Shown: positions 9,240 through 17,722 of the stretch, one piece after another | How the letters are laid out: each line of letters begins with the position of its first letter | Position numbering within the stretch: position 1 is the stretch's first letter | DNA from: Filimonas sp. | GTDB taxonomy: Bacteria > Bacteroidota > Bacteroidia > Chitinophagales > Chitinophagaceae | NCBI GenBank assembly: GCA_017306865.1 | Contig: JAFKHH010000013.1 | Coordinates: 310,001-374,000 of the forward strand | Reading direction: 5' to 3' | DNA: 64,000 bases | Program-made: the position numbers and the translations under genes | Notes under the pieces: model-generated | Databases searched by the model: none | What the model was told of the DNA's origin: nothing | What the model saw: only the letters and a program-made list of their open reading frames with translations

Positions 9240-9450
9240 CTATACGTGCTTCCCGCAAGTGGTAGTTATGTACGATGTTAGATGTACGATGTAAAGAGTA
9301 AAGTACGAATTACTAAGTACGAAGTACGTGGCGGGATATAAGAAATTAGGTGTGTATTCGTCCTTATACCTTACGCCTCACACCTTACACCTCTCTGTGT
9401 CTTTGCGCATAAAATAGTCATTTCAAATATTTAATCTCAAATTTCAAATC
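9240..9450. repeat. Intergenic repeats (families E, B, A)
   Basis: Family E occupies about 9268-9330 (GTACGATGTTAGATGTACG, then AAGTACGAAGTACG). It is followed by CTTACGCCTCACACCTTACACC, broken here as direct CTTAC/CACCTTAC words, a family B word (TGTGTCTTTGCGC), and a family A stretch at 9421-9450. No ORF. Confidence 0.5.
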
Positions 9451-9463
9451 AAAAATTAGCATT

Positions 9464-9805
9464 ATGAAAGCAGTAAAACTGTTTCTCGTGGCTTTGTTTG
9501 CCACACTGTCTGTAAACCTGTTTGCACAGAGTACTAAAACAGAAACGATCAAAGTAAGTGGTAACTGTGGTTCTTGTAAGAAGAACATAGAGACTGCTGC
9601 AGCATTGCCTGGTGTAGCTAAAGCAGACTGGAACAAATCAACTAAAGTATTAACGCTTACCTACGATCCGGCTAAAGTAACCAGCGATGCAGTACAAAAA
9701 AAAGTAGCAGCAGCAGGTTATGATACAGAGAAATACAAAGGCGACGACAAAGCTTATCAAAAGCTAGACGAATGCTGCCAGTATGATAGGAAGAAAGGAA
9801 AGTAG
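9464..9805 (+). CDS. Secreted heavy-metal-associated (HMA) domain protein
   Basis: Periplasmic copper-chaperone-like protein. Signal peptide residues 1-22 (ending LFAQ), then one HMA domain with the CxxC metal site GNCGSCKKNIE (Cys35 and Cys38). A short tail carries a CC pair (104-105). Length 113 aa is normal for a single-domain HMA protein. It sits directly before cusA, which supports a role in handing Cu(I) or Ag(I) to the efflux system. Confidence 0.9.
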   Translation: MKAVKLFLVALFATLSVNLFAQSTKTETIKVSGNCGSCKKNIETAAALPGVAKADWNKSTKVLTLTYDPAKVTSDAVQKKVAAAGYDTEKYKGDDKAYQKLDECCQYDRKKGK

Positions 9806-9809
9806 AATT

Positions 9810-9960
9810 GTTTAATGGTACAATGGCTGCATTGTTTAATTGTTACGTAGTAGAATTATTGTATTCCGAAAAATTAATACAGCAATATAAAACCACACGA
9901 CAATGTAGCCATTTGACCATATAACAATGAAACAATTCACCAGTATAACAATTGAACACT
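9810..9960. repeat. Family C inverted-repeat element between HMA gene and cusA
   Basis: The left arm near 9807-9850 (TTGTTTAATGGTACAATGGC) and right arm near 9898-9960 (AACAATTCACC, AACAATTGAACAC) are imperfect inverted copies. A similar unit lies inside the cusA locus at 11227. Confidence 0.5.
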
Positions 9961-9966
9961 TCAACT

Positions 9967-11229
9967 ATGGTTAACTCACTTATATCCCTTTCCATTCGCA
10001 ACCGTTATATCGTCCTGCTGGTTGCATTGGGCATGTTTGCCTGGGGCATTTTTGCGATCAGGGATAATCCTATTGATGCTATTCCTGATCTGTCGGAAAA
10101 CCAGGTGATCGTATTTACAGAATGGATGGGACGTGGCCCGCAGGTAATAGAAGACCAGGTGACTTACCCGCTGGTAAGCAACCTGCAAGGCATTCCGAAA
10201 GTGAAGAATGTTCGTGGCACGTCTATGTTTGGGATGAGCTTCGTGTATGTCATATTTGAAGACAATGTAGATACCTACTGGGCGCGTACACGCGTGCTGG
10301 AGCGACTGAACTATGCGCAGCGCTTGCTGCCGCAGGGTGTAACACCCGCGCTGGGGCCTGATGGTACAGGTGTCGGGCATATATTCTGGTATCACTTAGA
10401 TGCACCCAAAATGGATTTGGGTGAGCAACGTGCCTTACAAGACTGGTATGTAAAGTTTGCATTGCAAACCGTGCCGGGCGTTGCAGAAGTAGCCTCTTAT
10501 GGCGGTTTTGAAAAGCAGTATCAGTTAGTGCTGGATCCGGTGAAACTACAGTTTTACAATGTTTCGCTAATGGATGTAATGAATAAAGTAAAAGCGAACA
10601 ACAATGATGTGGGCGGAAGGAAATTTGAAATGAGCGACATGGCCTATATCATCCGTGGATTGGGTTATATAAAAAACAAAGAGGATATAGAAAACATAGC
10701 TGTAGGCAACTACAATGCTATACCTGTGAGAGTAAAAGATATTGGCAGTGTGCAAATGGGCAGTGATCTGCGCCTGGGCATATTTGACAACAATGGTGAA
10801 GGAGAAGTTGTGGGTGGAATACTAGTAATGCGTTATGCAGAGAACGCTGACAAAGTAATACGCGCGGTAAAAGAGAAAATGAAAGATGTAGAAAAAGGAT
10901 TGCCACCGGGCGTGAAATTTAAAGTTGACTATGACAGAAGTACGCTGATAGAAGCGGCTATTGAAAATATTAAAAATAAATTACTCGAAGAGATCGCGAT
11001 CGTAAGCCTTATTGTAATTCTATTCCTGTTCCATTGGAGAAGTGCATTAAGCATCGTGATACAGATCCCGATAACAATTGCCATCAGCTTTATCCTGCTG
11101 AATGCATTTGGCCTGTCGTCCAATATCATGTCACTCACAGGTATTGCATTGGCCATAGGTGTAATCGTAGATAACGGAATTATTATGTCGGAGAATGCGT
11201 ATAGGCAGTTGAGTGAACGGGGAGGATAA
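9967..11229 (+). CDS. cusA: CusA-type RND heavy-metal transporter, N-terminal half
   Basis: Inner-membrane proton-driven pump of the CusA/CzcA family. This frame holds TM1 (RNRYIVLLVALGMFAWGI), the first periplasmic porter domain, then TM2-TM4 with the end GIALAIGVIVDNGIIMSENAYRQLSERGG, and stops there. A full CusA has about 1,040-1,060 residues; this piece has 420 and the next frame 643. Together they cover the protein once in the right order. The break lies in the cytoplasmic loop after TM4. A repeat-rich spacer beginning at the stop separates the halves and shifts the frame. Whether two chains assemble or the gene is dead cannot be told. Confidence 0.92.
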   Translation: MVNSLISLSIRNRYIVLLVALGMFAWGIFAIRDNPIDAIPDLSENQVIVFTEWMGRGPQVIEDQVTYPLVSNLQGIPKVKNVRGTSMFGMSFVYVIFEDNVDTYWARTRVLERLNYAQRLLPQGVTPALGPDGTGVGHIFWYHLDAPKMDLGEQRALQDWYVKFALQTVPGVAEVASYGGFEKQYQLVLDPVKLQFYNVSLMDVMNKVKANNNDVGGRKFEMSDMAYIIRGLGYIKNKEDIENIAVGNYNAIPVRVKDIGSVQMGSDLRLGIFDNNGEGEVVGGILVMRYAENADKVIRAVKEKMKDVEKGLPPGVKFKVDYDRSTLIEAAIENIKNKLLEEIAIVSLIVILFLFHWRSALSIVIQIPITIAISFILLNAFGLSSNIMSLTGIALAIGVIVDNGIIMSENAYRQLSERGG

Positions 11230-11325
11230 ATTGTTTAATTGTTATATGGTTGAATTGTTGACTGCGTATATAATCCTGACAATATAACCATTGAACAATG
11301 CAGCAATTAAACCATTATGCTTCGC
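11227..11325. repeat. Family C element interrupting cusA
   Basis: Begins within the stop codon of the first cusA half: AATTGTTTAATTGTTATATGG, shown here as TTTAATTGTT plus ATATGGTTGAATTG, and ends with CAATGCAGCAATTAAACC. The two sides are imperfect inverted copies and match the elements at 7260, 9810, 28391 and 49277. It introduces several stops in all frames. Confidence 0.65.
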
Positions 11326-11344
11326 ATGAATAAAACAAAAGACT

Positions 11345-13276
11345 ATGTTTTTTAAAAAGAATAACAACAATGATCTCCCTAAGCTCTCAAATGAAGAGCG
11401 GATCAGCATTATAGAACGGGCTTGTAAGCAAGTATCCCGCGGCGTATTCTTTTCCACGGTGATCATTATAGCATCGTTTCTCCCGGTGTTTTTACTGACA
11501 GGGCAGGAGGGTAAACTCTTTCATCCACTAGCCTATACCAAGACATTTATCTTGCTGGTAGATGCATTGCTTGTGGTAACACTGGCGCCGGTACTACTTA
11601 CGTTTTTCATGCGCGGAAAATTCAGGTCAGGGGATAGCAATCCTGTCAACCGGTTTCTTGAGCGCGTATATGAACCCATAATAAGAGGTTGTCTCAAATG
11701 GCGGAAAACAACAATCGGTATTAACATTATTGCTTTGCTGGTAAGCATTCCATTGATCATGAGCCTGGGGCGGGAATTTATGCCGCCGCTGGATGAAGGC
11801 TCATTGTTATTCATGCCGGTAACACTGCCGGATGTTTCAAATGCGGAGGCAAAGCGCATTTTGCAAGTGCAGGACAAGCTGATCAAATCTGTACCGGAAG
11901 TAGAAAATGTACTGGGTAAAGCGGGGCGAGCCAACACGGCGACAGATAATTCGCCTATCAGTATGATAGAAACGATTGTATTGCTCAAGCCTAAGCATGA
12001 ATGGCGTGAAGGAAAAACAACGGATGATATTATTAATGAGCTGAATAATAAATTACAAATTCCCGGCGTAACAAATGGCTGGACACAGCCGATCATTAAC
12101 CGTATAAATATGCTGTCTACCGGTGTGCGTACAGACGTGGGTATAAAAGTGTACGGGCAAAACCTGGATACGATCTATGCATTTTCCCAGCAACTAAAAG
12201 GTGCGTTGGAAGGAATGAAGGGTGTGAAAGACCTGTATGTTGAACCAATTACTGGTGGTAAATACATAGATATAGTTGTGAACCGTGAAGAGATTGCACG
12301 CTATGGGTTAAGCATAGATGATGTAAATACAGTTGTTGAAAGCTCTTTAGGTGGTATGAAACTAACGACCACAGTAGAAGGCCGGCAACGATTCTCTGTA
12401 AACGCACGATTCGGGCAAGACTTTAGAAACAACATAGAAGCGTTAAAAAGATTGCAGGTACAGACGATGAACTTCGGTCCGATACCATTGCAAGCGGTTG
12501 CCAATATTCAGCTATCTGACGGACCGCCAATGATCAACTCTGAAAACGCGATGCTCCGCGGCACAGTCTTATTCAATGTACGTGAGCGGGATATGGGCGG
12601 TACTGTGGCAGAAGCACAGCAAAAATTAAATGCATTGGTCAGCAAGTTGCCGCAAGGCTACTTCCTGGAGTGGAGCGGACAATATGAAAATCTTATACGC
12701 AGTGAGCGTACTTTAAAGCTGATCATGCCGGTTGTGCTCTTCATCATCTTCCTGTGCATGTATTTCGCATTCCACTCTATGCGTGAAGCATTCTTTAGCC
12801 TGATCTCTATTCCGTTTGCGCTGATCGGTGGTGCGTATATGATCTACTTCTGGCATGTGAACTTATCTGTAGCCGTAGCCGTCGGATTCATTGCGCTCTT
12901 TGGCCTTGCTATAGAAACCGGGATAGTCATGGTCATTTATCTGAACGATGCCATGCAAGAGCTTGTGGCCAAAAAAGGCAATTCGAGAGAGACGATCACC
13001 AAAGAAGATCTAAGAGAGTATGTAGTGCATGGAGCAGCCAAACGCTTGCGTCCTAAAATAATGACCGTATGTGTGTCGCTATTTGCCCTCGCACCTATTC
13101 TTTGGAGCCATGGCGTAGGCAGTGATGTGATGAAGCCGATTGTATTACCAATGATTGGCGGTGTACTGACATCTGCAACGCATATACTGCTGGTAACGCC
13201 ACTCATCTTTTTGATGACGAAGGAATATGAACTAAGAAAATACGGAAAGATAGAAGTGTTGGATGCGAAACATTGA
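11345..13276 (+). CDS. cusA: CusA-type RND heavy-metal transporter, C-terminal half
   Basis: Completes the CusA pump: starts MFFKKNNNNDLPK, then ERACKQVSRGVFFSTVIIIASFLPVFLLTGQEGKLF split by TM5, the second periplasmic porter domain (EFMPPLDEGSLLFMPVTLPD), and the last transmembrane bundle (VAVGFIALFGLAIETGIVM). The frame opens after a TGA at 11327 and the only ATG before the conserved region is the one used. It is in a different frame from the first half. No other stop or frameshift is seen, so either the break is recent or the two-chain form works. Confidence 0.92.
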   Translation: MFFKKNNNNDLPKLSNEERISIIERACKQVSRGVFFSTVIIIASFLPVFLLTGQEGKLFHPLAYTKTFILLVDALLVVTLAPVLLTFFMRGKFRSGDSNPVNRFLERVYEPIIRGCLKWRKTTIGINIIALLVSIPLIMSLGREFMPPLDEGSLLFMPVTLPDVSNAEAKRILQVQDKLIKSVPEVENVLGKAGRANTATDNSPISMIETIVLLKPKHEWREGKTTDDIINELNNKLQIPGVTNGWTQPIINRINMLSTGVRTDVGIKVYGQNLDTIYAFSQQLKGALEGMKGVKDLYVEPITGGKYIDIVVNREEIARYGLSIDDVNTVVESSLGGMKLTTTVEGRQRFSVNARFGQDFRNNIEALKRLQVQTMNFGPIPLQAVANIQLSDGPPMINSENAMLRGTVLFNVRERDMGGTVAEAQQKLNALVSKLPQGYFLEWSGQYENLIRSERTLKLIMPVVLFIIFLCMYFAFHSMREAFFSLISIPFALIGGAYMIYFWHVNLSVAVAVGFIALFGLAIETGIVMVIYLNDAMQELVAKKGNSRETITKEDLREYVVHGAAKRLRPKIMTVCVSLFALAPILWSHGVGSDVMKPIVLPMIGGVLTSATHILLVTPLIFLMTKEYELRKYGKIEVLDAKH

Positions 13277-13400
13277 TCGTGAGACGTGAGTCGTGAGTCG
13301 GCAATCGTGAGACGGGAATCGTGAATGGCTTACTCTCCCCTCACTTCGCGTACTCTGCGTATCCTTTGCGCCCTTTGCGATAAAATTATCTATGTGCTAA
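13277..13400. repeat. Intergenic repeats (families D and B)
   Basis: Family D words fill 13277-13327 (GTGAGTCGTGAGTCGG, GGGAATCGTGAATGG). A family B block follows at 13338-13390 (TCTGCGTATCCTTTGCGCC). Confidence 0.5.
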
Positions 13401-13409
13401 AAAAATGAC

Positions 13410-14657
13410 ATGAAGACAATCAAAATATTTGTAATACTACTATTAGCCGTTACGGCTGCCAATGCACAGAAGATGTCTTTACAAAACATCTTCGATACCA
13501 TCAAGCTCCGTAACCCGGCATTGAAGATGTATGATGCAGAAATTAATTCTATGGATGCAGCAGCTATTGGTGCTAAAAGCTGGATGAGCCCGGAGGTGGG
13601 GGCAGGGTTCTTTATGACACCTTATGATCCTAAGATGTGGAAAAAAGATGAAATGATGGGCACGCCAGGTATGGGGCAATTTATGTTGTCTGCACAGCAA
13701 ATGTTTCCCAACCAGAAACAAAAGGCTGAGTACAATTACATGGCAGCCATGTCCGCAGCAGAAAAGTACAGGAAGAGCGCTTCTTTAAATGATTTATATG
13801 CTGAAGCCAAAAGAAATTATTATGCATGGATCATCCTGCTGAAAAAAGAAAAAGTGCTGGACAATAATGAAAAGATCCTCTCATTTATGCTCCGGGATGC
13901 AGAACTGCGTTATAAAAATAATCTTGGCAAGCTGGATGCCTATTATAAGGCAAAAGCAGCACAAGGCAACTTGCAGAACATGCGTGTAATGCTGGACAAT
14001 GAAATACACCTGAAGAAAGTGATGCTGAATGTGCTGATGAACCGGAAGCATATGCAGGAGCTGGATATAGACACAGCGTATGAGATGAAAAGCTATGCCA
14101 GTGTAATATTTGATTCATCCTATTTCTCAGGAAGAAGAAGTGATATACGGGCTATTGATGAAGACATGCACATCAATGTTTTAAAACAGGAAACAGAGCG
14201 CGCAAAAATGAAACCGGAATTCGGAGTCAAGTATGACCACATGTTTGCCTGGGCAGGCAACCCTTGGCAGTTTAGCCTGATGGGCATGATGCGTATTCCG
14301 CTGTCATGGTCTACCAAAATGAACAAAGCGAACATTAAAAGCCTGGATTATAAGAATGAAGCTTTGCAGCAGCAAAAGGAAATGATGTACAACCAAATGA
14401 GCGGTATGGCTTATGGTATGCGCACAGAATTGAATGCAAAAAAGCAACAGGTGGCATTGTACGAAACGAATATCATCCCGGCATTGCAAAAGAATTTCCA
14501 AACCATGCAAATCGGGTATCAGCAAAACACGGAAGAGTTGTTTATGTTATATGACGCATGGGAGGCCTTGAATATGTCGCAAATAGAATATTTGAACCAG
14601 GTGCAGCAACTGTTAGAAATGCAGGTGCAGTTAGAGAAAGTATTGGAGATACAATGA
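13410..14657 (+). CDS. TolC-family outer membrane channel (CusC-like)
   Basis: Outer-membrane efflux channel expected to complete the CusA-CusB pump. Signal peptide MKTIKIFVILLLAVTAANAQ, then two alpha-helical repeat halves with coiled-coil character (for example KNNLGKLDAYYKAKAAQGN and the C-terminal EEVLFMLYDAWEALNMSQ-like segment). Met-rich stretches (MMGTPGMGQFML, MMYNQMSGMAYGM) are unusual and suit soft-metal export. Length 415 aa is typical. It lies between cusA and two adaptor genes. Confidence 0.88.
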   Translation: MKTIKIFVILLLAVTAANAQKMSLQNIFDTIKLRNPALKMYDAEINSMDAAAIGAKSWMSPEVGAGFFMTPYDPKMWKKDEMMGTPGMGQFMLSAQQMFPNQKQKAEYNYMAAMSAAEKYRKSASLNDLYAEAKRNYYAWIILLKKEKVLDNNEKILSFMLRDAELRYKNNLGKLDAYYKAKAAQGNLQNMRVMLDNEIHLKKVMLNVLMNRKHMQELDIDTAYEMKSYASVIFDSSYFSGRRSDIRAIDEDMHINVLKQETERAKMKPEFGVKYDHMFAWAGNPWQFSLMGMMRIPLSWSTKMNKANIKSLDYKNEALQQQKEMMYNQMSGMAYGMRTELNAKKQQVALYETNIIPALQKNFQTMQIGYQQNTEELFMLYDAWEALNMSQIEYLNQVQQLLEMQVQLEKVLEIQ

Positions 14658-14820
14658 TTTGAAATTTGAGATTTAATATTTGAAATGTGTTCTTTCGCCC
14701 TGGTTCGTGTCCTCACGAACCAGTTATGTACCGGATCAGGGATTTTAAACTTCCTCTGTATCCTTTGCGTCTCCTCTGTGTTCTCTGCGTTATTATATCG
14801 CAAAGGGCACTAAGAATAAA
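14658..14820. repeat. Intergenic repeats with a perfect hairpin (families A and B)
   Basis: Family A at 14657-14690, a perfect ten-pair hairpin CTGGTTCGTG / CACGAACCAG at 14700-14723 with a four-base loop, and family B at 14750-14815 (TCCTTTGCGTCTCCTCTGTG, CGCAAAGGGCAC). Confidence 0.5.
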
Positions 14821-14826
14821 AAGACT

Positions 14827-16083
14827 ATGAAGAAAATAATATATATCGCTTCATTAATGCTCCTGTTTGCTGCTTGTAAAAACCAGCAGCAAAAACATGC
14901 GCATGATCATGATTCAGCGAAGGTGGACACTGCTAAGTCTGTGCTGTACACCTGTACAATGGACCCAGAGGTGATCAGTGATAAGCCGGGGAGCTGCCCC
15001 GTATGTGGGATGAAGCTCGTTCCTATGGAAAATAAAGCTGACAAACCGGAAGACATAACGCTGGAAAGCTTGCTGAAACCAACAAACCAGTTTGTTGTTT
15101 CTTCTATCCCTGTCACGACAATTAAAAAACGACAGGAGTCCATTGTTATCAAAGCACTGGGTAAAATTGCCTATGATACGCGGGAGGAGCGGTCTGTGGC
15201 TGCCCGTATCAGCGGACGCATAGAGAAACTATATGTACGTTACAGGTTTCAGCATGTGCATAAGGGGCAAAAACTGATGGAGATATATAGCCCTGAAATA
15301 GCTGCTGCACAACAAAATTTATTGTTCCTGCTAAAAAGTGATGGTGGTAATACAGCATTGATAGATGCAGCAAAACAACGTTTGCTGTTGTTGGGCATGG
15401 ATAGTGAGCAACTAAATGGCGTTATTGCCTCACAGAAAATATTGCCCGCTATAGCTGTGTATAGTGCTTATACGGGTCATATACACGAAGCTGGTGGCGC
15501 TGGTATGCAACAGGCGGCAGGCACGGCCATGAAAGATGTTTCACTGCTTACAGAAGAGTTGCCATTGAAAGAGGGGATGTACGTGCAGAAGGGGCAGGCA
15601 GTGTTCAGTATTTATAATTCGGATAAAGTATGGGCTTTGCTGAATATATATGCGGCAGATCAATCGCTGATTAAAAAAGGTGATGTGGTTTTGATCACAC
15701 CTGAAACAGCGCCGGGAAAACAGGTGAATGGACGTATTGATTTTATAGAGCCCTTTTATAAAAAAGATAGTAAAACTGTTACCGCGCGCGTGTATTTAAA
15801 TAATAGTGCAAACCAGATCCCGATCGGCAGCCAGGTGAATGCAACTATTACTGCGGGCACTAAAGATGCGGAATGGCTGCCGGTAGAATCCGTATTATCA
15901 TTGGGCTTAGACAAGGTGGTATTTGTAAAAACAACCGGTGGTTTCCGGGCGCATAAAGTGGTGACAGGAATAGCTCATAATGGGCATATACAAATCCTTT
16001 CCGGCTTACAGGATACAGAAGAGGTAGCCGTGAACGCACAGTATTTAATGGATAGCGAGAGCTTTATTAAAGTAAATGAATAA
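14827..16083 (+). CDS. cusB: CusB-type periplasmic adaptor lipoprotein with heavy-metal-binding domain (1)
   Basis: Membrane-fusion adaptor linking the RND pump to the outer-membrane channel. Lipobox ends at Cys17 (LLFAAC). An N-terminal His-rich stretch (KHAHDHD) leads to a heavy-metal-binding domain with YTCTMDPEV (41-49) and CPVCGM (57-62). Barrel-sandwich and beta-barrel segments follow (VAARISGRIEKLYVR, YSPEIAAAQQNLL, EGMYVQKGQAVFSIY). Length 418 aa is normal. The second adaptor gene starts two bases after its stop, so they are cotranscribed. Confidence 0.92.
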   Translation: MKKIIYIASLMLLFAACKNQQQKHAHDHDSAKVDTAKSVLYTCTMDPEVISDKPGSCPVCGMKLVPMENKADKPEDITLESLLKPTNQFVVSSIPVTTIKKRQESIVIKALGKIAYDTREERSVAARISGRIEKLYVRYRFQHVHKGQKLMEIYSPEIAAAQQNLLFLLKSDGGNTALIDAAKQRLLLLGMDSEQLNGVIASQKILPAIAVYSAYTGHIHEAGGAGMQQAAGTAMKDVSLLTEELPLKEGMYVQKGQAVFSIYNSDKVWALLNIYAADQSLIKKGDVVLITPETAPGKQVNGRIDFIEPFYKKDSKTVTARVYLNNSANQIPIGSQVNATITAGTKDAEWLPVESVLSLGLDKVVFVKTTGGFRAHKVVTGIAHNGHIQILSGLQDTEEVAVNAQYLMDSESFIKVNE

Positions 16084-16085
16084 TT

Positions 16086-17318
16086 ATGCAAAACAGGATA
16101 TACATACACCTAAAAAAATACCTGCTCATTTGTAGTGCTGTTTTGATTGTTGCGTTCGTGACGGCAAGTTGTAAAAGCAAAAAACAGCCGGAAACGCAAG
16201 TGGCGTCAGATACTTATTACACCTGTTCTATGCACCCGCAGATCATGCAGGATCATCCGGGTAATTGCCCTATATGTGGTATGAAGCTAATTGTGGCAAA
16301 AAAGACCAGTGCAGACAACCAGGAGATACAGCTAAGCGAGGAACAGGTACAATTGGGAAACATTCATGTAGATACGATCAGGAGTGGTATGTTTGGCGAT
16401 GCTATGGTACTGACCGGAACGCTGAATTTTAACCAGCATGATATGAATGCGGTAAGTGCGCGCGTGGCGGGACGAATAGAACACTTGTATTATAAAAATA
16501 TTGGCGACTATGTTTCGAAAGGCGATAAACTCTTTGATCTGTATAGTGAAGAATTGAACAACGCGAAGCAGGAATATATACTGGCAGTGAGTCGTGCAGA
16601 TGTGTTGAAGGATAATGTAATTGACTATAAGCAACTGGTAGAAAGTGCAAAAACAAAACTGTTGTTATGGGGAATGACGGACGCGCAGATTGCTGCTTTG
16701 GCAAAGGAGAAAAAGACAGAAAACACCACGGCTGTTTATAGCAATACAAGCGGTTATATTACATCGCTGGATGTAAAAGAAGGTGATTATGTAATGGATG
16801 GTGGGAGTGTGGTAAAACTTGCTGACTTGCATACCCTTTGGGTAGAAGCGCAGGTATATACAACGCAAATGCAGGCTATGGATGCAAATGGCAGTGTAGT
16901 GGTTAAGATCCCGGATATGAATGATATGGAGATTAATGGAACAATTGCTTTTGCGAATCCTGAAATAAATCCTGATACCCGCATCAACCTTGTGCGGATC
17001 ACTATTCCAAATAAAAATAATATGCTGAAGCCCGGCATGCCGGCATACGTATATGTAAAAGGCAAACAGCAAAAAGGTCTCGCGCTGCCTATAGATGCGG
17101 TATTGCGCAACGGTACAATGTCTGTAGTGTGGGTGCAGACGGCTGAACATGCCTTCCGTGCGCGTATGATCAAAACAGGCCTTGAAAATGGTAATACCAT
17201 CCAGGTGCTGGATGGATTGAAGGAGGGCGATGCAGTGGTAACATCCGGCGCTTATTTACTGAACAGTGAGTTTGTTTTCAAAAAAGGAACAGAACCAATG
17301 ATGGAACATATGCACTAG
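16086..17318 (+). CDS. cusB: CusB-type periplasmic adaptor lipoprotein with heavy-metal-binding domain (2)
   Basis: Second adaptor of the same family, clearly diverged from the first. Lipobox ends at Cys29 (FVTASC); heavy-metal-binding motifs are YTCSMHPQI (45-53) and CPICGM (61-66). Adaptor segments include VSARVAGRIEHLYYKNIGDYVSKGD and TSGYITSLDVKEGDYV, each cut short here. It ends in a Met/His tail (EPMMEHMH) that could bind Cu(I). Two adaptors per pump could act as a heteromeric ring or arise by duplication; the sequence cannot decide. Confidence 0.92.
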   Translation: MQNRIYIHLKKYLLICSAVLIVAFVTASCKSKKQPETQVASDTYYTCSMHPQIMQDHPGNCPICGMKLIVAKKTSADNQEIQLSEEQVQLGNIHVDTIRSGMFGDAMVLTGTLNFNQHDMNAVSARVAGRIEHLYYKNIGDYVSKGDKLFDLYSEELNNAKQEYILAVSRADVLKDNVIDYKQLVESAKTKLLLWGMTDAQIAALAKEKKTENTTAVYSNTSGYITSLDVKEGDYVMDGGSVVKLADLHTLWVEAQVYTTQMQAMDANGSVVVKIPDMNDMEINGTIAFANPEINPDTRINLVRITIPNKNNMLKPGMPAYVYVKGKQQKGLALPIDAVLRNGTMSVVWVQTAEHAFRARMIKTGLENGNTIQVLDGLKEGDAVVTSGAYLLNSEFVFKKGTEPMMEHMH

Positions 17319-17324
17319 GGGGTA

Positions 17325-17720
17325 GGATGCTAGATGTGAAGTACAAAGGACGAAGTACTAAGTACCAATATGTACGATGTTAGATGTACGATGTAATGGG
17401 AGTTCATGGGCACGAAGGCAGCAAGACACAAAGGTTCGCCTGTACGTTTTACTAAAAGGCGTATGTATCGCAAAGGACACGGAGAATGCGCAGAGAACGC
17501 AAAGAGGAGCTACGAAAGCTCCAATCCCCACAATACTGTGGGGACTCTATGTGCCTATTGTTTCCCTGCTGGGAAAATGCTATGATATTACTTCTGAGGT
17601 TGGTGTTTTCTAGCCCATCTGCGTTTTTGCCTATTCCTATACAGATTTGTGGAGAGAGTTGTCAACATACCTATGTGTTAAAAAAACGCCGCTTCGATCA
17701 TCTCAAATTTCAAATCTGAA
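17325..17720. repeat. Composite intergenic repeat cluster (families E, B, G, A)
   Basis: No credible gene. Family E at 17338-17395 (AAGTACTAAGTACC, GTACGATGTTAGATGTACG), B at 17403-17520 (GCACGAAGGCAGC, GACACAAAGG), a reversed family G block at about 17540-17695 (CTATGTGCCTATTG ... CATACCTATGTGTT), and A at 17700-17722. Open frames here translate repeats only. Confidence 0.55.
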
Positions 17721-17722
17721 TT

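Noticed and set aside
17377..17719. Two overlapping open frames of 77-78 codons
   Set aside because: They translate repeat families B and G, have no family match or leader, and similar frames appear wherever these repeats occur.
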